Assembly: GCA_027186245.1 (NCBI GenBank)
Contig: CP114481.1
Location: 3,084,501 to 3,148,500 of the forward strand
Direction of reading: 5' to 3'
From: Coriaria nepalensis
Lineage: Eukaryota; Streptophyta; Magnoliopsida; Cucurbitales; Coriariaceae
DNA length: 64,000 nucleotides
Shown here: one piece after another, positions 48,590 to 62,389 of the stretch
Position numbering within the stretch: position 1 is the stretch's first letter
Layout of the letters: each line of letters starts with the position of its first letter
Notes under the pieces: generated by a model
Told to the model about the DNA's origin: nothing
The model's database searches: none
Seen by the model: the letters and a program-made list of their open reading frames with translations, nothing else
Made by a program: the position numbers and the translations under genes

Positions 48590-49875
48590 GTTACAAGAAT
48601 GGAGATGATTCGCCTTCTCATTGCTCAAACAGCTCAATTCAAATGGAAAAGTTTTCAAATGGATGTCAAGTCAGCATTTTTGAATGGCATGCTAGAAGAA
48701 GAGGTGTATGTGGATCAACCACCGGGGTACATGAAAATTGGGGAATAAAAAAAAAGGTGCTGAAATTGAAGAAGGCACTTTATGGATTGAAACAAGCACC
48801 TTGAGCTTGGAATACCCGTATCGACACTTATTTCAAGAAGAACGGGTTTACTCAATGTCCATACGAGCATGCACTATACGTGAAAAAGAATGAAGGTAAT
48901 TTTCTCCTTGTCGCTCTTTATGTTGATGACCTCATCTTTATGGGGACAATAGTGAGATGATAGAGGAATTTAAAAGAGTGATGACTCGGAAGTTCGAGAT
49001 GACGGACTTGGGTTTGATGAAGTACTTCCTTGGTCTGGAGGTTAGACAAGAAAAGACTGGGATTTTTTGTGTCACAAGAAACATATGCAAAAGAAGTTCT
49101 GAAAAGGAACAAAATGGCGGATTGCAACCCAATATTGACACCAATGGAACCTGGGGTGAAACTTTCTAAGTTTGACGGTGGAGAACGAGTAGATGCGACC
49201 AAATACCGAAGTCTAGTTGGGAGTCTTCGCTATCTCACAAGCACAAGGCCGGACATTTCTTATAGTGTTGGAGTTGTAAGTCGATTCATGGAGGAGCCGG
49301 TCTACACACATTTAAAAGAGGTAAAGAGAATTTTGCTGTATATTCGGGGAATCGAATCCCTTGGGTTATTCTACACCAAAGCCAAAGATTTCATGCTAGT
49401 GGGATATTCCGATAGAGATTGGTGCGGTGACATGGATGATCGAAAGAGTACATCAGGATATGTGTTCTTTTTAGGGGATACGACATTCACTTGGCTGTCA
49501 AAGAAACAACCAGTCGTGACATTTTCTATGTGCGAAGCAGAGTATGTGGCAGCAGGAGGCTATGTGTGTCATGTGATCTGGTTGAGAAAATTACTGAATG
49601 AGCTAAATTTTGCTCAAGAGAATGCCACACAAATTTACTTGGATAGTAGATCAGCGATCGAATTGGCAAAGAATTTTGTCCATCATGAAAGAAGCAAGCA
49701 TATTGACCTGAAGTTCCATTTCATCCGAGATCACGTGAAGGAAAAGAATATAGAAAGCCACTGTCCATAAGACCAAGCAATTGACATTTTTACAAAGCCA
49801 CTGTCCATAAGACTATTTGAGAAAATGAGAAATCTACTCGGCATGAAGGATAGAAGAGAATTAAGTTTAATGAGG
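48590..49875 (+). pseudogene. Copia reverse transcriptase and RNase H
   Basis: Pieces in order: FQMDVKSAFLNGMLEEEVYV and QPPGYM; KKALYGLKQAP-stop-AWNTRID; LYVDDLIF, the YVDD active site (near 48918); MTRKFEMTDLGLMKYFLGLEV; then the long open frame 49030-49770 with VGSLRYLTSTRPDISY, YSDRDWCGDMDDRKSTSGY, CEAEYVAAGG and SKHIDLKFHFIRDHV, covering the RT end and RNase H. DIFTKPLSIRLFEKM completes pol at about 49780-49830 after a premature stop. In intact elements this is one polyprotein. Confidence 0.88.
49754..49813 (+). repeat. 20-bp direct repeat at the copia pol end
   Basis: The 20 bases at 49754-49773 recur exactly at 49794-49813 with a 20-base spacer. The second copy encodes part of the expected KPLSIR sequence, while the first replaces the expected codons and brings in the stop TAA. 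This looks like a template-switch or slippage insertion. Confidence 0.9.
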
Positions 49876-49880
49876 GATGC

Positions 49881-50299
49881 TGATGAATAAACTTAATTTG
49901 CTATTAAATTCATGACTGCACAGTAGACCGTTTTTTTTAGGCTGATTAATGAGCAAATTTGAAAGGGCAATTCTGGATCATTCTAGGCAAATAAGGAGTC
50001 TATTTGACGTGTCTTGGAGTCTAGTTTCTGATGGTTCAAGTTTCAAGTCGTTTGGAGTTCCGTATAATAAATTATTGCAGTCTTAGTAACCAAGGGTCAT
50101 ATTTAATTATTGTTGTTTAGAATTTTATTTTTACATTTATGTTATATACGAATGTCAAGAGTCTTAAGAATCTATAAATATAGTTGTATTATGTTGTGAT
50201 AAAGAAGAGAGAGAGAAAATACAAAAGATAGTTTGAATAATAAAAGAGTTTTGAGAATTGTATTTCTTCCTTCCACCGAAATATATTATATTATTAACA
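49881..50299 (+). repeat. Putative copia 3' LTR
   Basis: Starts TG after a purine-rich stretch, contains a TATA-like TCTATAAATA and a GAGAGAGAGA stretch near 50208, and ends at a CA near 50299. No second copy is present in the window to prove the borders. Confidence 0.55.
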
Positions 50300-50394
50300 T
50301 AATTAAAGAATAACTTGGTACGAGCAAAAAATAGAATGAAATAGTATGAAGATGCCAAGTGCCGGGAAGTACACTTCAACACTGGCAATTAGGT

Positions 50395-50840
50395 CTATTT
50401 GAAATTGCAACCTTATCGTCAAAGTTCTATTTTTTGTCGGATTCATCAAAAACTTAGCAGTAAAGTTTTTTTTGGTCCTTATCAAGTGCTTGAACAGGTG
50501 GGTATGTTGGCGTATCGTCTTGCTTTACCAGAAGAGACTAAGGTACATCCCGTTTTTCATGTTTCGTTGCTAAAGAAATGTATGAGAGACTCTTCAAATG
50601 ATAGTGGAGTTCTGGTCATTAGACCAATGCATGTGGAGGAATTTCAGTAGAAAAATGAAAGGGGAAAATGGGTGGAAGAAGCATTGGTATAGTGAGATCA
50701 TTTATCGGTTGACGAAGCAATGTGTGAATGAGTCGATAGCGTGCAACAACAAATTTCAAACTTCAACCTTAAGGATAAGATAAGATTTCTCTTCCGGAGG
50801 ATGGCATTATAAGGATGAGATTGTAAATAACCAAAAGGCC
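50395..50840 (+). pseudogene. Gypsy integrase C-terminal fragment
   Basis: 50399-50650 encodes KLQPYRQSS, FFGPYQVLEQVGMLAYRLAL and VHPVFHVSLLKKCM, the well-conserved end of Ty3/gypsy integrase. It is followed by frame-shifted remains of the region that follows integrase. It differs from the two gypsy elements above (they have FHVSMLxKYT), so it comes from another lineage. It lies just after the copia LTR, so the copia element may have landed in or beside it. Confidence 0.75.
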
Positions 50841-51304
50841 TAATTCCAAATATTTTTTGATCTTATGGCTATCTTTATTAATGGTCTTTAGTACTTTATT
50901 TATTAGTTATTTAGTAATAGTTGATTGAATTTGATTCACGCAGGATTCAACAGTTTAACCGATCCCTTCTCTTACTTCTTCGTCAGGACTCGATTTGAGA
51001 TGACATATATATAATTTGCACCTCGATCTCCGTTCAATCTGCTCCCGGGACCTTTTAGGTTGGTTAAAGTGGGGGAAATATTTAGGCTACGTGGCTTAAG
51101 AGCCAACCGGAATCAAACACAAGGGCTTCTCAGTTTCTTATGACCTTCGACTCAAACCGGCTCTGTGAAATACTCACGTTCCACTAAGCACTCTCTCTCT
51201 TTCTTATATACAAGTTATTTGGTAAAAAATGAAGCCGTAAAGATCTTATTAACACAGAAGACAGACCCGTGAGTTCTCTAATAATTAGCTGCTCGCTTTC
51301 GAAT
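50840..51304. other. Spacer and likely 3' UTR of PTC52
   Basis: No coding sequence recognised. The right part, about 51180-51304, is probably the 3' UTR of the minus-strand oxygenase gene. CT-rich words (CTCTCTCTCTTTC) occur near 51189. Confidence 0.5.
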
Positions 51305-54300
51305 TTAAATGAGCGCATGATTGTAGTCATGGAAATGGAAGTTCTTGTATATGAAATGGGACAACCACCTTGAAGCAACAAAGCATGAGATTGCCATAGA
51401 GACCAACCCCGCTGATAACAAATTATGCATTTTAGTCGCAGCAACAACCCCAATCAAACATATAGAAACGACTTGTAGCACGATCTGAACCACAGTCAAA
51501 GCTTTATGTGCGCCACTGCAACTGCGGCAGTTCACCACATGAGACCAGTACCTGAAACAAACAAGTCAACAATATCTAAGAATTATGCCTTTTTATTTGC
51601 TTTAAAATTAATGTATCGATATAAAAATCAGTTTGAATAAGTTCATCCAAATGCACTAGAACTAAACAACATATTTTTTTCCAAAAACAGTCCATTTTAC
51701 CTAAACATCAGTTTAGTAAATTGAACCAAATAGAGCCTTACATATATACATCAGTTTAAAAAATTGAACCAATTAGAGCCTTACATATATACATTATCTA
51801 TCTTTCTCTCCCGCCTGATTTTCTGTATTTCTCTACGCTATGTGAGATCTTAATAATCTGAATGAATTACCTGTCCAGTAGTTGTTCCCTTGGAGGAGTT
51901 TGGGGAAGGGTCCCACTAAACCTGCCGCCCCAATCAACTCTACCACCAGCATACTTGTTCAACCAAGTTCTAAAACCGATCACTAAAGCATCTGACTTTG
52001 CCGGCAGGTAACAAGCACTTCGCCAATTAGAAAGACCTTTGTTTGCTATCTTACACTCCTACAAGAGAATGCTAGTTGACTCAGTTCTAATACTAACACC
52101 CCTTGTTTCTTTATTTTTAATGGTCTGTACCCTTTTTAACCTTTTGATGACTTTTGAGTAAATAAAAATCATAAAGTGTATTCTACCTCCAAATGAAGAA
52201 GATGTAAATCTGAATCTAGTACCAGATTTTGCCTCAGATGGAATATCCATCTGGGAGCAATTCTATTAATCCATGAGCCATAATTTCTTGGAAAGGTCCA
52301 TATCAATCTGCTTTTTCCTGGACTAACTGGAACACAAATAAACATCAGCACAGCATTTCGTTTAGGAACTTGCTCCGATCCTTGAACCTATAGTTAAAAA
52401 AAAAAAAATGTTAATTTTAGAAGGTTCAATGAATTAATGCTGGAAACTCGTAGCAAAGGAAAGATGTGAAAATCAATTCTTATATTAAAAGTATCATCTA
52501 GATCTCTACCGTGATATCTCCTCGCCTTTTTGAAATTTCCATGTCCACAAATGGTTTAGGGGAAGCACAAAATATACAAGGTGCAATGAACTTGTTATAG
52601 CCCCATTCTTGCTTCCCACTAAAGCCAGTTATGTCTAAATTTGTCACACTTAGTTCAATTGGTCTGCCTCCTTCTCTATCAGCTGTCTTGACTGTGAAAG
52701 ATGCTGCTCACTGTTAGAGGAACAAATCCTATGAACCAGTCTAGAGATTAAAAGTGGAAGATATTTCAGACAAAGAAACTAAAGTTCTTATCTGCTTCTC
52801 GGGTTAGGAAGTAGTCCATAATGAGCATATGGACTATGAGCAGGGTCCATAAAATTTTCGACCAGCACCTCATACCTGAAAAGAAGGAAAATAGGAGCAA
52901 AAAAAAAAAAAAAGAAAAATTTAAAATAAAGAGTAACAAATTTTACCTATTTTATAAATTTTGTTAAAGGCATAAAAAATACATAAAAATAATGAAGAGA
53001 AGCTTATTTTTAACTTTGCATACCCATAAGGAAGGTCTCTGTTATTCATTGATTTGGTATATATGGGATTATCAAATTCGGGTAAGTATGGGGGCTTCTT
53101 CTTCATGAGTATATCTATGAATTGAGGATCTGTGCTCGGCCAAAACCATACGATGTCATGCAGCACTGTGCTTGGATAAACTGCAACACAAGCCTTTTTA
53201 GAAGTGTGGACCTGCACTATAGTTGTAGAGTTCATAGTGATTCATTTGCTCAGCCCAATAGACCTTCATGGCTATGCTTGAAGTATATGCTTCACAAACC
53301 AACCAATTTAACGAGGGAAGAACAACTAAAACAGATTTTTACATGCTGATCTATACCTGCTTCATACTTACATTTTACGAACAAGAATGCTCTAATAATT
53401 TTACTTGCAATTATTATGTTAAAATGTTTGCAGCTAAGCTTGTATATGATGTATCCAGGTTGCAAGCACAAAATGACAAGAATATTATGTTGTCATTATT
53501 ACCAATTTACCATACCATGAAGCAGCAATGCAGGTTTACATAAAAATTGATAAATATCTTCTTTCTATGATTTACACTTCTTAGAAAAACCATGTTATGA
53601 ACGATGATGGCATCCCAAAATCTTCTTAACTGGAATTGCAGGATCCAACTCCCATTCCAATTCTAAATCCTATTCAAACTCAATTCCAGCAACCAATTGC
53701 TACCTTAGTAAGATCTTTACAAAGACCTTAGGTTACAACTGAGAATTACCCATGGGTCTTTAGCACTCTCTGAGTTGTAGTCTGACTGAATGGTAGTATA
53801 TAAGGTATACACCAATTAACTCATAGTCCAGATTTCCAACAAAATTCTAGAAATTAATTGGAAGACTCTGCAATTTTAGTTGATGGCCAATAACACTATT
53901 CTTGCCTAGTGACGCAACGCATTTTCACATCCTCGTCTTCTTGTCTGGAGAAAAAAACTTTCTAAACTTCCAAGAAAAGTATTGCATTCAAGAAAATCGA
54001 GCCAAGGAATGGGATAAACTTTTCAATTCCAAGATTAAGGAAGACTAAGCAGTGTCAGGAGTGCACTGTATATTTAAGACTAAGCTAGCGGAGCAGAATG
54101 GAAATAGAACAATGTCGAAAAAACATTTGAATCTTCTCTTAGGAGATCCTTCTATTTTCTAACTCATCCATTCTAATGACTCCTTGGACCTCACAATCCA
54201 CTAAGTCTTGAACACTATATAAACCGATCATTAGAAACCAGAGAAGCCTCATGCATATTTTCCAGTAAAAGGTAGAGAATAAAAGAAGTAATGTTACCGG

Positions 54301-54795
54301 AGGCCCATCCAGGGGCACTTGAGGGATGAATTTACAATCACCAGAGCCATTGAAACACCAACCATGGTACACACATTGCAATCGGCCCCACCGATCAATC
54401 CTCCCTTCAGACAAGGGAGCCAATCTATGTGGGCACATATCATCAAACACCTTCCATGCATTATCATTTCTATCCCACCACACAACCACATCAAGACCCA
54501 TCACCCTCTTTGCATGCGGGACCCTCTTGTCTAGGTCGCTTACCGGCATGATCGGATACCACTGACTATACCAGTCATATATTTCCTCGTCCGGCTTAGT
54601 GGCGGGCTCTGTTGAAGAGCTAGATGACATGCAATTGTAGAACTTAAGTGTTGGCCTAGTGCTTGTAAGAAGTGACGGGATAGATGAAGATGGAAGCGGT
54701 TTTATAAGAAAATTGGGTTTTTTTATTTTGTTTTTGTCAACTGTAGCTGGAGTGTGAATTGGAGGACTAGTAGAAGAAAGCCTCAAAATCTCCAT
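51305..54795 (-). CDS. PTC52: Rieske oxygenase of PTC52 / ACD1-like type; one splice junction irregular
   Basis: Plastid inner-envelope protein of the PAO/CAO/TIC55/PTC52 family of non-haem iron oxygenases; PTC52 of barley and Arabidopsis has been linked to protochlorophyllide a oxygenation and pPORA import. Minus-strand exons: 54795-54298, 53211-53024, 52875-about 52792, about 52710-52510, 52387-52187, 52058-51871 and 51551-51305, giving roughly 535 residues, the usual length. The Ser/Thr-rich N-terminus suits a transit peptide. The Rieske cluster ligands are in CPHRLAPL ... CVYHGW (exon 1). The mononuclear iron site DPAHSPYAH (D-x2-H-x4-H) is in exon 3. VPVSPGKSRLIWTFPRN is typical of the family. 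The C-terminal CxxC (NCRSC) and a hydrophobic membrane segment precede SRWLSHFIYK. All junctions but one are GT/AG in phase. After PNPRSR in exon 3 the frame meets TAA (52790-52788) with no GT donor, so the gene may be damaged or use a rare splice. Confidence 0.87.
51706..51791. repeat. 43-bp tandem duplication in a PTC52 intron
   Basis: Two near-identical units, 51706-51748 and 51749-51791, each starting CATCAGTTTA and ending ACATATATA(C), lie in the intron between the last two exons. Confidence 0.9.
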
Positions 54796-57569
54796 TGCTT
54801 AAGCCGGAGAAAAAGTGTAAAAAATTGGAGGACTAGTAGCGTTCTTCTATTAAGTGCTTGGCCGTTCATATGACCGAATGGATAATTGAGAAATTCTGAC
54901 AACTTCAGTTAATTAACGCCCAGCATGGCAAGTAACAACCAATATCACACTGCCACGTGCACATAGAAACTGAGTGGGATGAACATGAAACTTTTACTAA
55001 AAAAATAAAAAATAAAAAAATAAACCCACTGAATAGCATATAATGTTGGTTTTCATTAAAATTATCATTTGTTTTCCTTTTTCTGTTGTTTCTTCACAGT
55101 ATGTAATGAATTAAAGAGTGTCTTTTCCGAAAGAAACGGTTCGATAAGATATGTAAGTGAGTATTAACATAAGTTACTTGATATATTGTTTATTGTAATA
55201 CTTTACTTGATTTTGGAAAATATTGGAGACAAACATGTTAAAGAACTTCTTACCAATCAAGTTAAGACAGAGTTAAAATGATAAATTTTGTAATTGTATC
55301 TCATTCTATTTGTATTGTATCTTCGTAATATCACAAACTCTTATTATGGTAGAATATGTTTTTATTGTTTGAATGAGAAGGGTTATTATACCCACTTTGG
55401 AAAATCCATTATGTGAGCCTAATTTTATATGATGATTTTAATGAAGCTTATGACTTACATACATAAGTCATTTGTTTGGTACCTTATACTGTCATGAGAA
55501 ATGATTAACTCTTTCTAAGATCTTAAACTTGTCTTTGTCTCTGTCTCATAGGTGGTGACATGTGAGCACGAGGAGTAATGCTTAAATTTAAAGTTCTTAT
55601 GAAACTTACATGTGTCTATGGTGGAAGCATGAGGTTGTTTGTGAGTTTTCTATCATTTTGAAGATGGTAAAAAAATTATTAAAAAAAACCAATTTTTTAG
55701 GCATGAATTGGGAGGCCATTTTCTTTTATTTCTCTTCTTTGTCAATGGATGTTTAGAAGGTTGCATTAAGTAGACCTAAGAGTCTTCACAATTTTATCTA
55801 GTTCTTTAGCAAGAAGAAGAAGAAAATATTGAGTTAAACCGTATACCCTAAGGTTAGTGTATGTGTTAGATTCTTGTAAACAACACTTGAGTCATTTGAT
55901 TAACCTACTAACATTAAATGATTTAAGAATGAACGTAGCGAGATATGTTTTGTAAGTTTTGAATAAGTTAATTCATTTTAAGTAATTAGTTCTGATTTCT
56001 CAAGTTGTATTATAAAACCTCAATAACAACTAAGCTTACTGTTAAGGAAATATGATCCCTTGTGTAAGATATGAAATATTGAGTATATGCTAAAGAGGAA
56101 AACATGTTAAACTATTTAGAACCATCAAAGTATTGAGAGGGAACTAGTTTGTACTAAATTGTGATTGGATACTTAGGTAAGTAATAATTATTATATTACA
56201 TGGTAAACTTTGTGTATGAATAATTTGAATGCTTGTATGCATTATGAAATATGCGTTGATGGCTGTATATGTATGCTTATGTCTTGAGTGTGCACAAACG
56301 ATTATAAAGATGATGATGAACTAGATTAATCTCTATGCTAATCAACTCAAATGAGTATATATGATTATGAACATGATATCGATGATTGACCATGTTGCAT
56401 ATACATGAGTATGCCGCATAACATGTAGGCATGAAGATGAAAAAGTAATGAGCATGTAAGTTAATGATGTAAGACGATGGAATTCGACATAGCTCAGTAC
56501 CGTACAGTTTTGCATGATTTAAGATTTGGGCAGTTTACCGTTGTAGTAGATCTACGAAGAACACGAATAGGATAAAAACAAAGCTCGCTGAGCTTCTTCA
56601 CTTGTCCTATTTCCCCTTTGTTTCGTTTCTCTCTCTAAGTTTAGGTTTAGTTTAGATGAGTTAAAATTAAGTATTAAATTTGTTGTAATCTGTTGGTCTA
56701 TAAAACTGTGTAAAAAGAAAATATATACTATGAACAAAGTTCTATAAAAAAAAAAAAAAAAAGGTTCCTTGAACCTATCCCTTAGTATAGAAAAAAATGT
56801 CTTTATACGTGACTTTGAAGGTTAAGTGGTGAAATTTTGAAGTCAAATTTTTTATTTAATTTTTATTTTACTTTTTACATTATTTTTTTATGTGGTCAAA
56901 TTTCATTCAATTAGAAGAAAAAAATGGTAGATTTAGTCGAGATAATAACATGATTACAAACCGATGAAAACAAATTCAAAATAGATAGGAGAGTATATAC
57001 ATCCCGTCAAGATAACGTTCGTTTAAATTTTAAGAAGATCCAAAATACTGTTTGAATTAAATATTACTTTTGATACCAAAAAATTATTCGAAAGATGAAC
57101 TAACTTGAGTAAAAGAAATGAAAAGATGAATATTAAGATGAAAAGATTTAGTAGAAGAAGAAGAAGAAAAAAAACTCTTAATAAGAAAGAAATCTCAAAG
57201 AGACGAAAAAAGAGTCTTGGTCGTTATTTGAGTGCTTTTAGATCCTTCCTTGGGAGCAAAAGCAACCCATCCATTCTTTTTCTTTGCTCCCATATATATA
57301 TCTATAGAAATATAATCAATAAAAAAGAAGAATAAACCAAAGATCGATCAATATTAAGGAACTGTATCATCCTGAAATTAAAATATCAATTCACTAGGAC
57401 ATCAAAATCACACATTATCATCAAACAAAAGGGAATTATAGTTTTCCAAACTTTCAGCATTTGAAAGGCATTTAAGAGGCACAGTTGTATTACACAAAAA
57501 CAAATGCACAGATCAAGTGAAAAAGCCAGCCAGCAAACCTTCAATGAATCAAACAACCAGATAACATCA
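54796..57569. other. Spacer between PTC52 and alpha-tubulin
   Basis: The left end is the PTC52 promoter and the right end, about 57390-57569, the likely alpha-tubulin 3' UTR. Between them I see AT-rich sequence with no convincing gene. The frame at 57105-57335 is low-complexity K/R coding and the one at 56552-56737 has no recognised domain. A/T homopolymers occur near 55005 and 56745. Confidence 0.5.
54954..54959 (-). promoter_or_regulatory. CACGTG G-box upstream of PTC52
   Basis: A palindromic CACGTG in the context GCCACGTGCA, about 160 bases before the PTC52 start codon. G-boxes bind bZIP and bHLH factors such as HY5 and PIFs and are common in light- and chlorophyll-related plant promoters. 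The position fits, but a six-base match alone is weak. Confidence 0.5.
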
Positions 57570-60784
<3,215 letters not shown>

Positions 60785-60856
60785 ATCTCTCTCTCTGCCT
60801 TCTCTGTCTTAAAAATGCTTACTTTGTCTTCGTCTGAGACTGAAGAAGAAAGACAT

Positions 60857-60866
60857 CTATATAACA
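60857..60866 (-). promoter_or_regulatory. Candidate TATA box of the alpha-tubulin gene
   Basis: On the minus strand GTTATATAG lies about 75 bases before the start codon, which leaves room for a short leader. The leader is rich in GA on the coding strand (AGAGAGAGAT just before ATG). No other TATA-like element is as well placed. Confidence 0.5.
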
Positions 60867-60919
60867 TGTACACGACTAGAAGAGACGGAAAAGGAAGACA
60901 AACTTAAGAGCAATCATAT

Positions 60920-62389
60920 CATATCCGTTTAACTAAGTACATATATTAATTAAAATTTTATAAATAAATAAAAATCCATATTAAATTAATTATTAATAAT
61001 TTTTTATGTTTATTTTATTATTTTTATTCCATTTAATGAATTAATCTAATAAAATTAAATTTATTAAATTATTATTTTTTAAATTATTTTATTAATAAAT
61101 AATAAATAATCTTCTTCTATAAATTTAAAAAAAAAATTAAATTTAATATAAAATTATTAAATAAAATATTATATTAACTAAACTAAATTAAATTAAATTT
61201 ATATTAAAAAAAAATGATAAATAATTGGAGTTGGGTAATTAAACGGGTCCCACCCTTTTTTTTTTTGCGCCTGTGGGACCAGTCCGCCTTAGGCTGGCTA
61301 GTCATTTCAGTTCTATGGCAGCTAACACGTTACACTCAGACAGGTACAGGAATGATCCAACGAGCGACCACCCTGGCCATGTGCATCCCAAAAGGACCCA
61401 ACCAACTTAATTTGTTTTTTGTCCTCACTCTCCTGCATCGCTGCTCTTCTAGAAAATTTTATCCCTTTAAATGATAAAACAATTTATTTCAGTTTGTAAC
61501 ACTGCCCCATTGAGGGCAAAACTAAAATTTTGGCCCTTTTATACGAAATATATTTATACATATATAAAGGGTCTGCTACTAGACTTTATGAAAAAAAATT
61601 TCTCTAATAATACACCTATAATAGAGTTCTCTGTATAAATTAGTCTTCCCATTTTACTTTTTTTTTTTATAAGAATTGAATTAAAAATTTGAGATTACGA
61701 AACTACTTTCAATTTCAACCTCCGCTTGATGCTAATGATAAATAAAAAAACTTAACTAGTTGGCAAGTTTCATCGAGGTAAATAAGAAAAAATGAATCCA
61801 CATTTTTCGGCTTTTTACTTTTATAAATTTTCTCGTATCGATTATATTTTGATTCCACTTAATTATTTTATTAGTAAGTTTCATAATCATATAGGGTTAG
61901 AGCTTGCTTGTACGCGATTTGAATTGGTAAGTTTAAATTTTTTGTTATTGATTTCTAGTTGATTGATAATTGTAATTAAAAGAAAATATATATTCTTCTT
62001 TGTATTATATTTGTATTGTTACTCTTGTTCTACAATGCATACAAAAGGAACTGTAAAATTAAACTGTTTATCTAGTACTCAATGCCCATACGCGATAGCT
62101 CTTGCCCGATGGCTTGATGGCATTGTGGGTCATCGAGATGTCAACTTAGTCGAGCTGTTGAGTAACTTTTTTTTTCTTCTTTTTAATCAATAGTATTGAT
62201 TTTCATCTCTTTTTATTATATAAAAATGGAATCTTTATTCGTAATGATATATTTCAATAGTAAATGGAAAGAAAATATTATATAGAAATAAAATATTTAT
62301 TCGTAATGATATGCTTCAATGGTGAATGGAAAGAAAATACAAACCCAAATAAGAAAAAGAAATCATGATATTGACATTCGAGTAGAAGT
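60920..62389. other. Spacer between alpha-tubulin and a MULE remnant
   Basis: 60930-61210 is extremely AT-rich, with almost no G or C. 61246-61280 holds an 8-bp inverted repeat (GGTCCCAC/GTGGGACC) around a T-rich loop. The frames at 61214-61474 and 61963-62193 show no domain I recognise. 62230-62340 has a 62-bp-period tandem duplication. Confidence 0.5.
62224..62340. repeat. 62-bp tandem duplication
   Basis: TTTATTCGTAATGATAT begins at 62234 and again at 62296, followed in both copies by TTCAAT(A/G)GT(A/G)AATGGAAAG. It lies just upstream of the MULE remnant. Confidence 0.85.

Larger units (their letters stand above)
48590..50299 (+). mobile_element. 5'-truncated Ty1/copia retrotransposon (RT, RNase H, 3' LTR)
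   Basis: Only the 3' half of a copia element is seen: reverse transcriptase from about 48590, RNase H to about 49870, then a putative 3' LTR at 49881-50299. No gag, protease, integrase or left LTR was found upstream. At least three shifts or stops break the coding region (near 48749, 48945 and 49062). The LTR starts TGATGAATAAAC after a GGGATGC purine-rich stretch, has TCTATAAATATAG near 50170 and may end TTAACA near 50299. Confidence 0.8.

Noticed and set aside
53122..53543. Plus-strand frames of 75 and 91 codons
   Set aside because: They are antisense to PTC52 exon 2 and its first intron. No known domain.
57105..57335. K/R-rich 76-codon frame
   Set aside because: Low-complexity A-rich DNA; it lies past the 3' end of the alpha-tubulin gene and has no domain.
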